This document shows, in pieces, positions 44,071-53,447 of a DNA stretch of 64,000 nt. The first letter of the stretch is position 1, and each line of letters begins with the position of its first letter. The translations under genes and the position numbers were made by a program. Below the pieces are notes generated by a model that worked only from the letters and a program-made list of their open reading frames with translations, made no database searches and had not been told where the DNA came from. This stretch comes from Thauera aromatica K172 (GTDB taxonomy: Bacteria; Pseudomonadota; Gammaproteobacteria; Burkholderiales; Rhodocyclaceae): NCBI RefSeq assembly GCF_003030465.1, contig NZ_CP028339.1, positions 434,001 through 498,000 of the forward strand, given 5' to 3'.

Positions 44071-46272
44071 ATGCTTGAACCGACAAAACCCGTGGAATCG
44101 CCCATGCACGACGACCCCCCTGTTCCCCCCGTTTCCGATCCGGCTTCCGGCCGGAGCCCGAGCGCCGGTTCCGGCGCCGCCTCCGCTCCGGGAGTCCGTC
44201 TGTGCGACTGCAACCGCAGTTTCGCCATCGATGCCGAACGCCTGGCCGCCACCGCGGCGGCGTTCACATGCCACCACGCCTTGTGCGGCGCTGAACTGGC
44301 GGTCGTGGATGCCGATCTCGCCGCCGGCCGCGAGGTCTTCGTTTCCTGTACCCAGGAGGCGGCATTGTTCGGGGAACTCGCCGAGGTCCAGGGCGCGGGC
44401 GAACGCCTCCACCTCTTCAACCTGCGCGAGCACGCCGGCTGGTCGGCCGAGTCGGCGCAGGCCACGCCCAAGCTTGCCGCGCTGATCGCCGCCGCGAGCG
44501 CGCTGGCCGAACCCGCGCCGCTGCCCGGAGTGCAGCTGCGCGCCGGGCGCCGCCTGCTGATCGTCGGCGAGGCGGGCGCGGCGCTGGGCTGGGCCGAGCG
44601 GCTGAAAGACAGCTTCGAGCCTGCGCTGCTGATCACCGGACGGGTGGGGGACGTCGAACTGCCGGCAGTGAATGCGTATCCGCTGTGGTCGGGGCGGCCG
44701 CTGGCGCTGTCCGGCCATCTGGGCGCCTTCGAGCTGAGCTGGGAGCAGCGCAACCCGATCGATCTCGCCCTGTGCGTGCGCTGCAACGCCTGTGTCAGGG
44801 CCTGTCCGGAAGGGGCGATCGGCTTCGATCTGCAGGTCGATGCCGACCAATGTCGCGGCCACCGCGCCTGTGTGGCGGCCTGCGGCGAGATCGGCGCGAT
44901 CGACTTCGCGCGCCGGGACGTGAGGCGCAGCGAGCGCTTCGACCTGGTGCTCGACCTCTGCGCCGAGCCCCTGCTCCGGCGCGTCGAACTGCCCGACGGT
45001 TATGCCGCGCCGGGGCGCGACCCCTTCGCCCAGGCGCTCGCGGTACAGGCCCTCGGCGAACTCGTGGGCGAGTTCGACAAGCCGCGCTACGTCGCTTTCG
45101 AGGCCGCCTTGTGCGCCCACGCTCGATCGCGCAAGACCGGGTGTACGAACTGCATTGAAGTGTGCGCGACCGAGGCGATCCGCGCCGATGGCGATGTGAT
45201 CGCGCTCGATCCCTATCTGTGCAAAGGCTGCGGCACCTGCACCACGGTGTGCCCTTCGGGGGCGCTCGGCTTCCAGTACCCGCCGGTGGCCGAACTCGGC
45301 CTGCGGGTGAAGACCCTGCTCGCGGAGTACGCGCGCGCCGGCGGCGAGGTGGCCTGCCTGCTGTTCTACGCGGCCACGGCGGGTGGTGCGGTGATCGACC
45401 GCCTCGCCCGCCGTGGCCGCGGCCTGCCGGCGCGGGTGATTCCGGTCGAGGTGTGGAGCGCGGACGCGGTCGGCCTCGACCTGATGCTCGGCAGCCTCGC
45501 GCTGGGCGCCTGCCAGGTGGCGGTGCTCGCCGCCGGCAGCCACGACACCGCGCCGCTGAAGGCGCAGGCCGGCCACGGCCAGACCATCCTCAGTGCCCTC
45601 GGCTACGCCGGCGAACACCTGCGCATCATCGATGCCGATGACGCCGAGCACTGGCCGGGGCTCGAAGCCGCGTTGTGGGGCTGGGCGCCGGCAGCCGCTG
45701 TCGGCTCGCCGGCACGTTTCCGCCTGCTGCCGAAAAAGCGCGAGACGCTCGACCTGGCGCTGCGCCATCTCGTCGCGCAGGCTCCGGCGGCGGGTTCGGA
45801 CGCCGGCTTGCCGGCGGCGATCGCCCTCGGGGCCGGGGCGCCTTTCGGCCAGGTGTGCGCGACCGACGCCTGTACCTTGTGCATGGCCTGTACCGGCGCC
45901 TGTCCGGCAGGCGCGCTGCGCGCCGCGAGCGACGGCTTCCGCCTCGAATTCGTCGAGAAGAATTGCCTGCAGTGCGGGCTGTGCGTCGCGTCCTGCCCGG
46001 AGGGTGCGCTCGGCCTCGAGGCGCGCCTGCTGCTCGGTGACGAAGCCCGCCATGCGCACACCCTGCGCGCGGCCGAGACGTTCCACTGCACGCGCTGCGG
46101 CAAGGCGATGGGCGCTGCGCCGCTGATCGAATCGATGGTCGCCCGCCTGTCCGCCCACGCCATGTTCGCGACCGAGGCCGAACGCGCCCGCCTGCGCATG
46201 TGCGGCGACTGCCGGGTGATTGACATGATGCAGACGGGTTCCGCCGTCAACGCCTGGGATCTCACCGAATGA
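44071..46272 (+). CDS. Large multi-cluster 4Fe-4S ferredoxin
   Basis: This 733-residue protein has at least five cysteine clusters of 4Fe-4S type: CVRCNACVRACPEG (from 235), CRGHRACVAAC, CKGCGTCTTVCPSG, CTLCMACTGACPAG and CLQCGLCVASCPEG, plus single CxxC pairs. It has no signal peptide and is cytoplasmic. Homologues are common upstream of TorD-like and FdhA genes, but the electron partner is not known. The start is uncertain: ATG at 44071 or 44104, neither with a strong ribosome-binding site. The TorD-like gene begins four bases before its end (ATGA overlap). Confidence 0.87.
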   Translation: MLEPTKPVESPMHDDPPVPPVSDPASGRSPSAGSGAASAPGVRLCDCNRSFAIDAERLAATAAAFTCHHALCGAELAVVDADLAAGREVFVSCTQEAALFGELAEVQGAGERLHLFNLREHAGWSAESAQATPKLAALIAAASALAEPAPLPGVQLRAGRRLLIVGEAGAALGWAERLKDSFEPALLITGRVGDVELPAVNAYPLWSGRPLALSGHLGAFELSWEQRNPIDLALCVRCNACVRACPEGAIGFDLQVDADQCRGHRACVAACGEIGAIDFARRDVRRSERFDLVLDLCAEPLLRRVELPDGYAAPGRDPFAQALAVQALGELVGEFDKPRYVAFEAALCAHARSRKTGCTNCIEVCATEAIRADGDVIALDPYLCKGCGTCTTVCPSGALGFQYPPVAELGLRVKTLLAEYARAGGEVACLLFYAATAGGAVIDRLARRGRGLPARVIPVEVWSADAVGLDLMLGSLALGACQVAVLAAGSHDTAPLKAQAGHGQTILSALGYAGEHLRIIDADDAEHWPGLEAALWGWAPAAAVGSPARFRLLPKKRETLDLALRHLVAQAPAAGSDAGLPAAIALGAGAPFGQVCATDACTLCMACTGACPAGALRAASDGFRLEFVEKNCLQCGLCVASCPEGALGLEARLLLGDEARHAHTLRAAETFHCTRCGKAMGAAPLIESMVARLSAHAMFATEAERARLRMCGDCRVIDMMQTGSAVNAWDLTE

Positions 46273-46901
46273 ACGCCGTGACCGAGCTTCAGCCCCCGCC
46301 CGGCCTCTCCGCCGAGGACTGCGCCCGTGCCGAGCACTATGCCGTGCTCGCCCGTATTTTCCACGCCGCGCCCGATGCGGCCCTGCTTGCCGCCCTCGCC
46401 CAGGTCGGGCGCACGCTCGGCGCCGCCGAGGGCGCGCTGCCGTCGGCCTGGGCGGCACTCGGCGGCGCCGCGCAGGCGCGGTCGCCGCAGGCCGTCCGTG
46501 ACGAGTTCGATGCGCTCTTCGTCAGCGTCGGCAAGCCGCGGGTGATCGCCAATGGTTCCTGGTACCTGAGCGGCTTCCTGCAGGAAGCACCGCTCGCCGC
46601 GTTGCGCGCCGACCTGGCCGAACTGGGCCTGGCGCGGCGCCAGGGGGTGGCCGAAACCGAGGATCACGTCGCCGCGCTCGCCGAAGTGATGCGCCACCTG
46701 GTCGTCAGCGGGCCCGATGCGGCCGGGCTCGCTCGCCAGCGGCGGTTTTTCGGCCGTCATCTGGCCCCCTGGTACGCCCGTCTGGCGCAGGCTCTGACGC
46801 AGGCGCCGGAGGCTGATTTCTACGCGAAGGCCGGTGGTCTGCTGCAGGCCTTCCTCGATGTCGAGCGCGCCGCGTTCGAGCTGCTGGAGGCGCCCGCCTA
46901 G
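46269..46901 (+). CDS. TorD-family molybdoenzyme chaperone
   Basis: This 210-residue, largely helical protein resembles the TorD/DmsD family, with the pattern DEFDALFVSVGKPRV and the GSWYLSGFL segment. Such chaperones hold the Tat signal of a molybdoenzyme until the cofactor is inserted. FdhA, encoded two genes downstream and carrying a Tat signal, is the likely client. It is translationally coupled to the ferredoxin gene. After its stop come 131 bases with no gene, then the Tat miniprotein. Confidence 0.87.
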   Translation: MNAVTELQPPPGLSAEDCARAEHYAVLARIFHAAPDAALLAALAQVGRTLGAAEGALPSAWAALGGAAQARSPQAVRDEFDALFVSVGKPRVIANGSWYLSGFLQEAPLAALRADLAELGLARRQGVAETEDHVAALAEVMRHLVVSGPDAAGLARQRRFFGRHLAPWYARLAQALTQAPEADFYAKAGGLLQAFLDVERAAFELLEAPA

Positions 46902-47032
46902 TGGTTGGATGCGGGGTTGGAGGTGCTGCGGGTCGATGTGTTTGCGGGCAGTGCGCCGTGGCGGTGCGCTGCAGTGTCGATGCGGTCCGGAATGGCTTCG
47001 GCCATGCCTGTTTGTCGATGGGGAGAGCGAGG

Positions 47033-47239
47033 ATGAAAGACGAGAAACTGAAATTGTCCCGGCGGAATTTCCTGATGGCGGCCGGTGCCGGCGGCGCTGC
47101 CGGTGCCGCGGCGCTGGCCGCGGCAGCGAGCCAGGCCGTGCCCGGCGGTGCGGCGGCGGTGGAGGCTGCACGCAGCACCGCGGGCGGACAGGGCGACAGC
47201 GCCCACCGGCGCAACTACTACCGCACGGCGCGGCTCTGA
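47033..47239 (+). CDS. Tat-signal miniprotein of the formate dehydrogenase region
   Basis: This 68-residue protein starts with a twin-arginine signal (SRRNFLMAAGAGG) followed by an Ala/Gly-rich hydrophobic stretch and a short polar tail ending NYYRTARL. It fits the formate-dehydrogenase-region Tat target family (FdhX-like), small proteins of unknown role found directly before FdhA. GGGAG lies before the ATG at 47033. It may be a small subunit or assembly factor exported with FdhA. Confidence 0.82.
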   Translation: MKDEKLKLSRRNFLMAAGAGGAAGAAALAAAASQAVPGGAAAVEAARSTAGGQGDSAHRRNYYRTARL

Positions 47240-47252
47240 GGAGGACCCCAGC

Positions 47253-50165
47253 ATGTTGACGAAGAAGACTGCGAGTGCGGCGTCGAGCGTCGCCCGCCGC
47301 CAGGGCGGGGCCGCCGTCGGCCATTTCGGCCGGACCCTGGACCGCCGTGCGTTCCTGAAGCGTTCCGGACTGGGTGTCGGCGCCGGCGCGCTGGCCGTCC
47401 AGCTGCCGTACAACCTGATCGCTACGGCCGAAGCCGCGGCGCCGGCCGCGGCGCGCGGCAGCGGCCAGGCCGAGGTGAAGCGCACGGTGTGCACCCACTG
47501 CTCGGTCGGCTGCGCGATCGACGCGGTGGTCGAGAACGGCGTCTGGGTAGGCCAGGAGCCGGTGTTCGACTCACCGATCAACCTCGGCGCGCACTGCGCG
47601 AAAGGGGCGGCGATCCGCGAGCACGGCCACGGCGAACACCGCCTGAGATACCCGATGAAGCTGGTCGACGGCAAATATCAGCGGATCAGCTGGGAGCAGG
47701 CGATCACCGAAGTGGGCGACCGCCTGCTGAAGATCCGCGAGGAATCCGGCCCGGATGCGGTGTACTGGATCGGCTCGAGCAAGCACAACAACGAGCAGTC
47801 CTACCTGCTGCGCAAGTTCGTGTCCTTCTGGGGCACCAACAACTGCGACCACCAGGCGCGCATCTGCCACTCCACCACGGTGGCGGGAGTAGCGAACACC
47901 TGGGGCTACGGGGCGATGACGAACTCGTACAACGACATGCAGAACGCGAAGGCGATGCTGTTCATCGGCTCCAACGCCGCCGAGGCCCACCCGGTGTCGA
48001 TGATGCACATCCTGCACGCCAAGGAAAACGGCGCCAAGATGATCGTCGTCGACCCGCGCTTCACCCGCACCGCAGCCAAGGCCCACCAGTACATCCGCAT
48101 CCGCTCCGGCACCGACGTGCCCTTCCTGTTCGGCCTGCTCTACCACATCTTCCAGAACGGCTGGGAGGACCGGAAGTACATCGACGACCGCGTCTTCGGC
48201 ATGGACAAGGTGCGCGAGGAGGTGCTGGCGAAATGGACCCCGGACAAGGTCGAGGAAGCCTGCGGCGTACCCGAGGACCAGATGCTGCTGGCCGCGCGCA
48301 CGATGGCGGAGAACCGCCCGTCCACGATCGTCTGGTGCATGGGCCAGACCCAGCACTCGATCGGCAATGCGATGGTGCGCGCCTCCTGCATCGTCCAGCT
48401 CGCGCTCGGCAACATCGGCACCTCGGGCGGCGGGGCGAACATCTTCCGCGGCCATGACAACGTCCAGGGGGCGACCGACATCGGCCCCAACCCGGATTCG
48501 CTGCCCGGCTACTACGGCCTTGCCGCGGGGTCGTGGAAGCACTGGTGCAGCGTGTGGGGCGTGGACTACGAGTGGGTCAAGAGCCGCTACGTCTCGCAGG
48601 AGCTGATGGAAAAGTCCGGCATCACCGTGTCGCGCTGGATCGACGGCGTGCTCGAGGACAAGGCCGTGATCGACCAGCCCGCGGGCAACCTGCGCGCGGT
48701 GGTGTACTGGGGCCATGCGCCGAACTCGCAGAGCCGCGGCGCGGAGATGGTCGAGGCGATGAAAGCGCTCGATACCCTGGTGGTGATCGACCCCTACCCG
48801 TCGGCGACCGCGGGCATGGCGGCGATGGTGCGCAAGGACGGCGTCTACCTGCTGCCGGCGTGCACCCAGTTCGAGACCGAGGGCTCGGCGACGGCCTCGA
48901 ACCGCTCGCTGCAGTGGCGCGAGAAGGTCATCGAGCCGTTGTTCGAGTCCAGGCCCGACCACACCATCATGTATGCCTTCGCCAGGAAGTTCGGCTGGGC
49001 CGACGAGTTCGTCAAGAACATCAAGCTGGTCAAGGACGCCCAGGGCTGGGACGAGCCGGACATGGCCGACACCCTGCGTGAGATCAACCGCGGCACGTGG
49101 ACGATCGGCTACACCGGGCAGTCGCCGGAGCGCCTGAAGCTGCACATGAAGAACATGCACACCTTCGACGTGAAGACCTTGCGCGCGGTCGGCGGCCCCT
49201 GCGACGGCGAGTACTTCGGCCTGCCCTGGCCGTGCTACGGCACCCCGGAGATGAAGCATCCGGGCACGCCCAACCTGTACGACACTTCCAAGCACGTGAT
49301 GGAGGGCGGTGGCAACTTCCGCGCCAACTTCGGCGTCGAGAAGGACGGCGTGTCCCTGCTCGCCGGCGAAGGCTCGGCGTCGAAGGGCGCCGAGATCCAG
49401 ATGGGCTACCCCGAGTTCGACCACGTGCTGCTGAAGAAGCTGGGCTGGTGGGACGAACTGACCGACGCCGAGAAGGCCGCCGCCGAAGGCAAAAACTGGA
49501 AGACCGACTCCTCGGGCGGGATCATCCGCGTCGCGATGAAGAACCACGGCATGCATCCGTTCGGCAATGCGAAGGCGCGTGCGCTGGTGTGGAACTTCCC
49601 CGACCCGATTCCGCAGCACCGCGAGCCGATCTACTCGCCGCGCCCCGACCTGGTGGCGAAGTACCCGACCCACGATGACAAGATGAAGTTCTGGCGCCTG
49701 CCGACGCTGTACAAGTCGATGCAGGAAAAACTCGCCGACATCTCCCGCGAATATCCGCTGGTGATGACTTCGGGGCGCCTCGTCGAGTACGAGGGCGGCG
49801 GCGAGGAGACGCGCTCCAATCCCTGGCTCGCCGAACTGCAGCAGGAGATGTTCGCCGAAGTGAACCCGAAGGACGCCAACGACGCCGGTTTCCGCAACGG
49901 CGACTACATCTGGGTCGAGTCGCCGACCAAGGCGAAGCTCAAGGTGCGCGCCCAGGTCACCCAGCGCGTGGCGCCGGGCACGGTGTTCCTGCCCTTCCAC
50001 TTCTCCGGCTGGTGGCAGGGCAAGGACATGCTCGAGCACTACCCCGAGGGGGCGGCACCGATCGTGCGCGGTGAGGCGGTCAACACCGCCACCACTTACG
50101 GCTACGACGCGGTGACGATGATGCAGGAGACCAAGACCACCCTGTGCCGCGTCACCAAAGCGTAA
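47253..50165 (+). CDS. fdhA: Periplasmic molybdenum formate dehydrogenase catalytic subunit
   Basis: FdhA oxidises formate to CO2 outside the inner membrane. The 970-residue protein has a Tat signal with LDRRAFLKRSG (R31, R32), then a 4Fe-4S site C80, C83, C87 and C115, and the molybdopterin oxidoreductase fold. The metal ligand is C205 in ARICHSTTV, where selenoenzymes have selenocysteine; H206 follows as in other formate dehydrogenases. The C-terminal domain (SGRLVEYEGGGEETRSNPWL) binds the cofactor. The gene lies 13 bases after the Tat miniprotein and precedes FdhB and FdhC, so electrons should pass to quinone. Confidence 0.96.
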   Translation: MLTKKTASAASSVARRQGGAAVGHFGRTLDRRAFLKRSGLGVGAGALAVQLPYNLIATAEAAAPAAARGSGQAEVKRTVCTHCSVGCAIDAVVENGVWVGQEPVFDSPINLGAHCAKGAAIREHGHGEHRLRYPMKLVDGKYQRISWEQAITEVGDRLLKIREESGPDAVYWIGSSKHNNEQSYLLRKFVSFWGTNNCDHQARICHSTTVAGVANTWGYGAMTNSYNDMQNAKAMLFIGSNAAEAHPVSMMHILHAKENGAKMIVVDPRFTRTAAKAHQYIRIRSGTDVPFLFGLLYHIFQNGWEDRKYIDDRVFGMDKVREEVLAKWTPDKVEEACGVPEDQMLLAARTMAENRPSTIVWCMGQTQHSIGNAMVRASCIVQLALGNIGTSGGGANIFRGHDNVQGATDIGPNPDSLPGYYGLAAGSWKHWCSVWGVDYEWVKSRYVSQELMEKSGITVSRWIDGVLEDKAVIDQPAGNLRAVVYWGHAPNSQSRGAEMVEAMKALDTLVVIDPYPSATAGMAAMVRKDGVYLLPACTQFETEGSATASNRSLQWREKVIEPLFESRPDHTIMYAFARKFGWADEFVKNIKLVKDAQGWDEPDMADTLREINRGTWTIGYTGQSPERLKLHMKNMHTFDVKTLRAVGGPCDGEYFGLPWPCYGTPEMKHPGTPNLYDTSKHVMEGGGNFRANFGVEKDGVSLLAGEGSASKGAEIQMGYPEFDHVLLKKLGWWDELTDAEKAAAEGKNWKTDSSGGIIRVAMKNHGMHPFGNAKARALVWNFPDPIPQHREPIYSPRPDLVAKYPTHDDKMKFWRLPTLYKSMQEKLADISREYPLVMTSGRLVEYEGGGEETRSNPWLAELQQEMFAEVNPKDANDAGFRNGDYIWVESPTKAKLKVRAQVTQRVAPGTVFLPFHFSGWWQGKDMLEHYPEGAAPIVRGEAVNTATTYGYDAVTMMQETKTTLCRVTKA

Positions 50166-50180
50166 GAAAGGGAGAACGAG

Positions 50181-50807
50181 ATGGGACGGATGAAATTCCT
50201 CTGTGACGCCGAGCGCTGCATCGAATGCAACGGCTGCGTCACCGCATGCAAGAACGAGCACGAAGTGCCGTGGGGCGTGAACCGGCGCCGGGTGGTGACG
50301 ATGAACGACGGCGTGCCCGGCGAGCGTTCGATTTCGGTCGCCTGCATGCACTGCACCGACGCGCCGTGCATGGCGGTGTGCCCGACCGACGTCTTCTACC
50401 GCACCGAGGAAGGGGTGGTGCTCCACGACAAGGACGGCTGCATCGGCTGCGGCTACTGCTTCTACGCCTGTCCGTTCGGCGCGCCGCAGTTCCCCAACGG
50501 CCCGGCGGCGTTCGGCGCGCGCGGCAAGATGGACAAGTGCACCTTCTGCGCCGGCGGTCCCGAGCAGACCGGCTCCCAGGCCGAGTACGAGAAGTACGGC
50601 TCGAACCGCCTGGCCGAAGGCAAGCTGCCGCTGTGCGCCGAGATGTGCTCGACCAAGGCGCTGCTCGCCGGCGACGCGGCAATGGTTGCCGACATCTTCC
50701 GCGAGCGCGTGCTGCGCCGCGGCGGCGGCGCCGAAGTGTGGGGCTGGGATGCCGCCTATGGCGGCGGTGAGCAAAAGCGTGAACGCAAGCGGGAGGGGCA
50801 GTCATGA
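50181..50807 (+). CDS. fdhB: Formate dehydrogenase iron-sulfur subunit
   Basis: This 208-residue protein carries four 4Fe-4S clusters of the DmsB/FdnH type: CIECNGCVTACKNEH, CMHCTDAPCMAVCP, CIGCGYCFYACPFG and CTFC...CAEMC. It should move electrons from FdhA to the cytochrome b subunit. It has no signal peptide of its own and would be co-exported with FdhA. It lies 15 bases after fdhA. Its stop overlaps the lipoprotein start by four bases. Confidence 0.95.
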   Translation: MGRMKFLCDAERCIECNGCVTACKNEHEVPWGVNRRRVVTMNDGVPGERSISVACMHCTDAPCMAVCPTDVFYRTEEGVVLHDKDGCIGCGYCFYACPFGAPQFPNGPAAFGARGKMDKCTFCAGGPEQTGSQAEYEKYGSNRLAEGKLPLCAEMCSTKALLAGDAAMVADIFRERVLRRGGGAEVWGWDAAYGGGEQKRERKREGQS

Positions 50808-51040
50808 GCGCGAGGACGACGAGGCGGCTGAACATCGCCGCGCTGGCGGCGGTGGCCGCCCTGGGGCTGGCGGCCTGTGGCGAGTCGCCGCAGGTCACCG
50901 TGTACGAGCAGGGCCGCTACCAGGGCAAGGCCGATACCCGGCCATGGGAAGGGCCGTCGTTCAACGGCGACCGCGAAGCCTGGGAGAAGGCGCTGAAGAA
51001 TCGCGGGCGCAACCAGTCCGAGTACAACCGCATCGAGTAA
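50804..51040 (+). CDS. Small lipoprotein of the formate dehydrogenase operon
   Basis: This 78-residue protein has a lipoprotein signal with lipobox LAAC (C25) after a basic N-terminus and hydrophobic core. The mature part of about 54 residues is charged and contains EQGRYQGKADTRPWEG. It overlaps fdhB by four bases and is ten bases before fdhC, so its expression is tightly tied to the enzyme. I do not know a function; an anchor or assembly factor at the periplasmic face is a guess. Confidence 0.75.
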   Translation: MSARTTRRLNIAALAAVAALGLAACGESPQVTVYEQGRYQGKADTRPWEGPSFNGDREAWEKALKNRGRNQSEYNRIE

Positions 51041-51050
51041 GGAGAGCGCC

Positions 51051-52067
51051 ATGAGGAACTTCTTCATGCGGAGCCAGGGGGGCGGGGTGTTCGCCGCGCT
51101 GCTGCTCGTGCTGCTGTGGGCGGCGGCCCTGCCGTTGCAGGCGGCCGAGCCGCCGCCCGGCAGTTCGGCCGCCGAGCAGGCCCAGCGCCAGGTCGAGCGC
51201 CCGCTCAACAATGCGCCGGTGTGGCGGGCGGTGCGCTCGGGCGAAGCGCACCTGACCACGGTGCGCGGGCCCGAGACCGCGGTGCTGATCCAGAGCGAAG
51301 GCAATACCTGGCGCCAGCTGCGCAACGGCCCGATCACCCGCTACGGCGGCTGGCTGCTGATTCTGGTGCCGGCGGCGATCCTGCTGTTCTGGCTGGTGAG
51401 GGGGGCGATGAAGCTGCACGGAACGCCGAGCGGGCGGACCGTGAAGCGCTTTTCCGGCTTCGAGCGCTTCGTGCACTGGGGTACCGCGATCAGCTTCGTG
51501 CTGCTGGCGGTGACCGGGCTGGCGATCCTGTTCGGCAAGCACGTGCTGTTGCCGGTCCTGGGCCATGGCGCGCTGGGCGGGGTGCTGACCGCGGGCAAGC
51601 TGGTGCACAACTACGTCGGGCCGCTGTTCGGCGTGTTCATCGTGCTGATGATCCTCACCTTCGTGCGCGACAACTTCTGGCAGGCGGTCGATGGGGTGTG
51701 GATCCGCCGCGCCGGCGGTCTGTTCGGCGGCGAACACGTGCCTTCGGGGCGCTTCAACTTCGGCGAGAAGACCTGGTTCTGGATCGGCGTCACCCTGCTC
51801 GGGCTGATCGTGGTGGTTTCCGGGCTGGTGATGGACTTTCCGAACTACGGCTGGGAGCGCAGTGACATGCAGACGGCGAACGTGGTCCATGCGGTCGCTG
51901 CGATCGTCCTGCTGGCGCTGTCCTTCGGTCACATCTACATGGGCACGGTCGGCATGGAGGGGGCCTACCGGGCGATGCGCACCGGCTTCGTCGACGAAAC
52001 CTGGGCGAAGGAGCACCACGAACTCTGGTACCAGGAGGCCAAAAGCGGCAAACCGGGCCGCTCCTGA
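51051..52067 (+). CDS. fdhC: Formate dehydrogenase cytochrome b subunit
   Basis: This 338-residue membrane protein should bind two b haems and pass electrons from FdhB to quinone. It has an N-terminal signal-like segment (about 8-32), a periplasmic stretch, then four or more membrane helices. Candidate haem ligands are the histidines in ERFVHWGTAI, LVHNYVG, VVHAVAA and FGHIYMG. The long N-terminal extension (about 33-98) is typical of the proteobacterial Fdh gamma subunits. It is the last gene of the operon, followed by a terminator. Confidence 0.93.
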   Translation: MRNFFMRSQGGGVFAALLLVLLWAAALPLQAAEPPPGSSAAEQAQRQVERPLNNAPVWRAVRSGEAHLTTVRGPETAVLIQSEGNTWRQLRNGPITRYGGWLLILVPAAILLFWLVRGAMKLHGTPSGRTVKRFSGFERFVHWGTAISFVLLAVTGLAILFGKHVLLPVLGHGALGGVLTAGKLVHNYVGPLFGVFIVLMILTFVRDNFWQAVDGVWIRRAGGLFGGEHVPSGRFNFGEKTWFWIGVTLLGLIVVVSGLVMDFPNYGWERSDMQTANVVHAVAAIVLLALSFGHIYMGTVGMEGAYRAMRTGFVDETWAKEHHELWYQEAKSGKPGRS

Positions 52068-52137
52068 GCGCGCTCCGGGCGCCTTGTTGTCCACCCCGGC
52101 CGTCCTTTCTCCCTCCCTCCCTCGGCCCGGGTGATTC

Positions 52138-52177
52138 GGCCCTGCTCGGACTCGTTCCGGGCAGGGCCGCGTTTTTT
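52138..52177 (+). terminator. Terminator of the fdh operon
   Basis: CGGCCCTGC and GCAGGGCCG form a nine-pair stem followed by CGTTTTTTG. It lies 70 bases after the fdhC stop and ends the operon that begins at 42879. Confidence 0.82.
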
Positions 52178-52245
52178 GTGCGGCGCGAAAACGGTGCCCG
52201 CAGCGGGCGGTACAATGCCCGTTCTTTTCTGGGGCGGAGCCGTCG

Positions 52246-53415
52246 ATGGCCGAAACGTTTTTTTCTCCCTGCCCGCGCGGGCTCGAAACCCTGCTGGCGG
52301 AAGAGTTGGGCCGCTTCGGCGCAGGCCGGGTGCAGCCGCTGCACGGCGGCGTGAGCTGGGAGGGAGACTGGGCGGCCTGCCAGCGCGCGAATCTGGAAAG
52401 CCGGCTCGCCACCCGGGTGATGTGGCGGGTGGCGCAGGGGCGCTACCGCGCCGAGGTCGACATCTACAAGCTCGCCTACAGCGTGACCTGGGCGAAGTGG
52501 TTCACCGCCGACGACACGATCCGCATCTACGTCACCGCGCAGAAATCCCCGCTGAAGAGCCTGGAGTTCATCACCCTGCGGGTCAAGGACGCGGTCTGCG
52601 ACCATTTCCGCACCGTCGCCGGGCAGCGGCCGAGCGTCGATACCGCGAATCCGGCGGTGCGCATCCACCTGTTCCTGACCGCAGACACCGCCACCCTGTA
52701 CATCGACACTTCCGGCGAGCCGCTGTACAAGCGCGGCTTCAAGCCGGCCGCGGTGGAGGCGCCGCTGAAGGAGAACCTCGCCGCCGGCATCCTGCGCCTG
52801 TCCGGGTGGACGCCCGGCGAAACGCTGCTCGACCCGATGTGCGGCAGCGGCACCTTCCTCATCGAGGCCGCGATGATCGCGCTCGACATCGCTCCCGGCC
52901 TGGGGCGGCGGTTCGGCTTCGAGCGCTTCCGCCACCACGAGCGCAGCACCTGGGCGGCGGTCCGGCGCGCGGCCGAAAGCCGCCGCCAGGCGCCGCGGGT
53001 GCTGCCGCTGTTCGGCTCGGACATCGTCGGCGAGTGGGTGCGGCGCAGCCGGGTCAACCTCGATGCGGCCGGGCTGGCCGACTGCGTCCGCCTCGATCGC
53101 GCCGACCTGCTCGAGCGCACCCCGCCCGCGGCCGAAGGGGTGATGGTCGCCAACCCGCCCTACGGCGTGCGTCTGGGCGAGGCCGAGGAGCTCGCCACCT
53201 TCTATCCGCGGCTGGGCGATGCGCTCAAGCAGCGCTGGGGCGGCTGGCGCTGCTACTTCCTCACCGCCGACCCCGAGCTGCCGAAGCGGATCGGGCTGAA
53301 AGCGACCCGGCGCACGCCGCTGTTCAACGGCGCGCTCGAGTGCCGGCTGTACGAGTACCGCATGGTTGCCGGCAGCAACCGGCGCAAGGGCGGCGACGAG
53401 GCGGCCGCGCGCTGA
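52246..53415 (+). CDS. THUMP-domain rRNA guanine-N2 methyltransferase (RlmL-type)
   Basis: This 389-residue protein has an N-terminal THUMP domain (about 45-155) and a methyltransferase domain with motif I LLDPMCGSGTF and the catalytic NPPYG. It corresponds to the RlmL half of E. coli RlmKL, which makes m2G2445 of 23S rRNA; the RlmK half is absent, as in many betaproteobacteria. The ATG at 52246 fits the family start MAETFFSPCPRGLE. It is convergent with pilU. Confidence 0.9.
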   Translation: MAETFFSPCPRGLETLLAEELGRFGAGRVQPLHGGVSWEGDWAACQRANLESRLATRVMWRVAQGRYRAEVDIYKLAYSVTWAKWFTADDTIRIYVTAQKSPLKSLEFITLRVKDAVCDHFRTVAGQRPSVDTANPAVRIHLFLTADTATLYIDTSGEPLYKRGFKPAAVEAPLKENLAAGILRLSGWTPGETLLDPMCGSGTFLIEAAMIALDIAPGLGRRFGFERFRHHERSTWAAVRRAAESRRQAPRVLPLFGSDIVGEWVRRSRVNLDAAGLADCVRLDRADLLERTPPAAEGVMVANPPYGVRLGEAEELATFYPRLGDALKQRWGGWRCYFLTADPELPKRIGLKATRRTPLFNGALECRLYEYRMVAGSNRRKGGDEAAAR

Positions 53416-53447
53416 CGGCGGCCCGCGGCGGCGACCGCCGGCCGGGC

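Noticed and set aside
47853-47880. Selenocysteine in FdhA
   Set aside because: The codon at the metal-ligand position is TGC for cysteine, not TGA.
47571-50774. 1067-residue minus-strand frame antisense to fdhA and fdhB
   Set aside because: Both plus-strand genes are unmistakable; the antisense frame has no recognisable domain.
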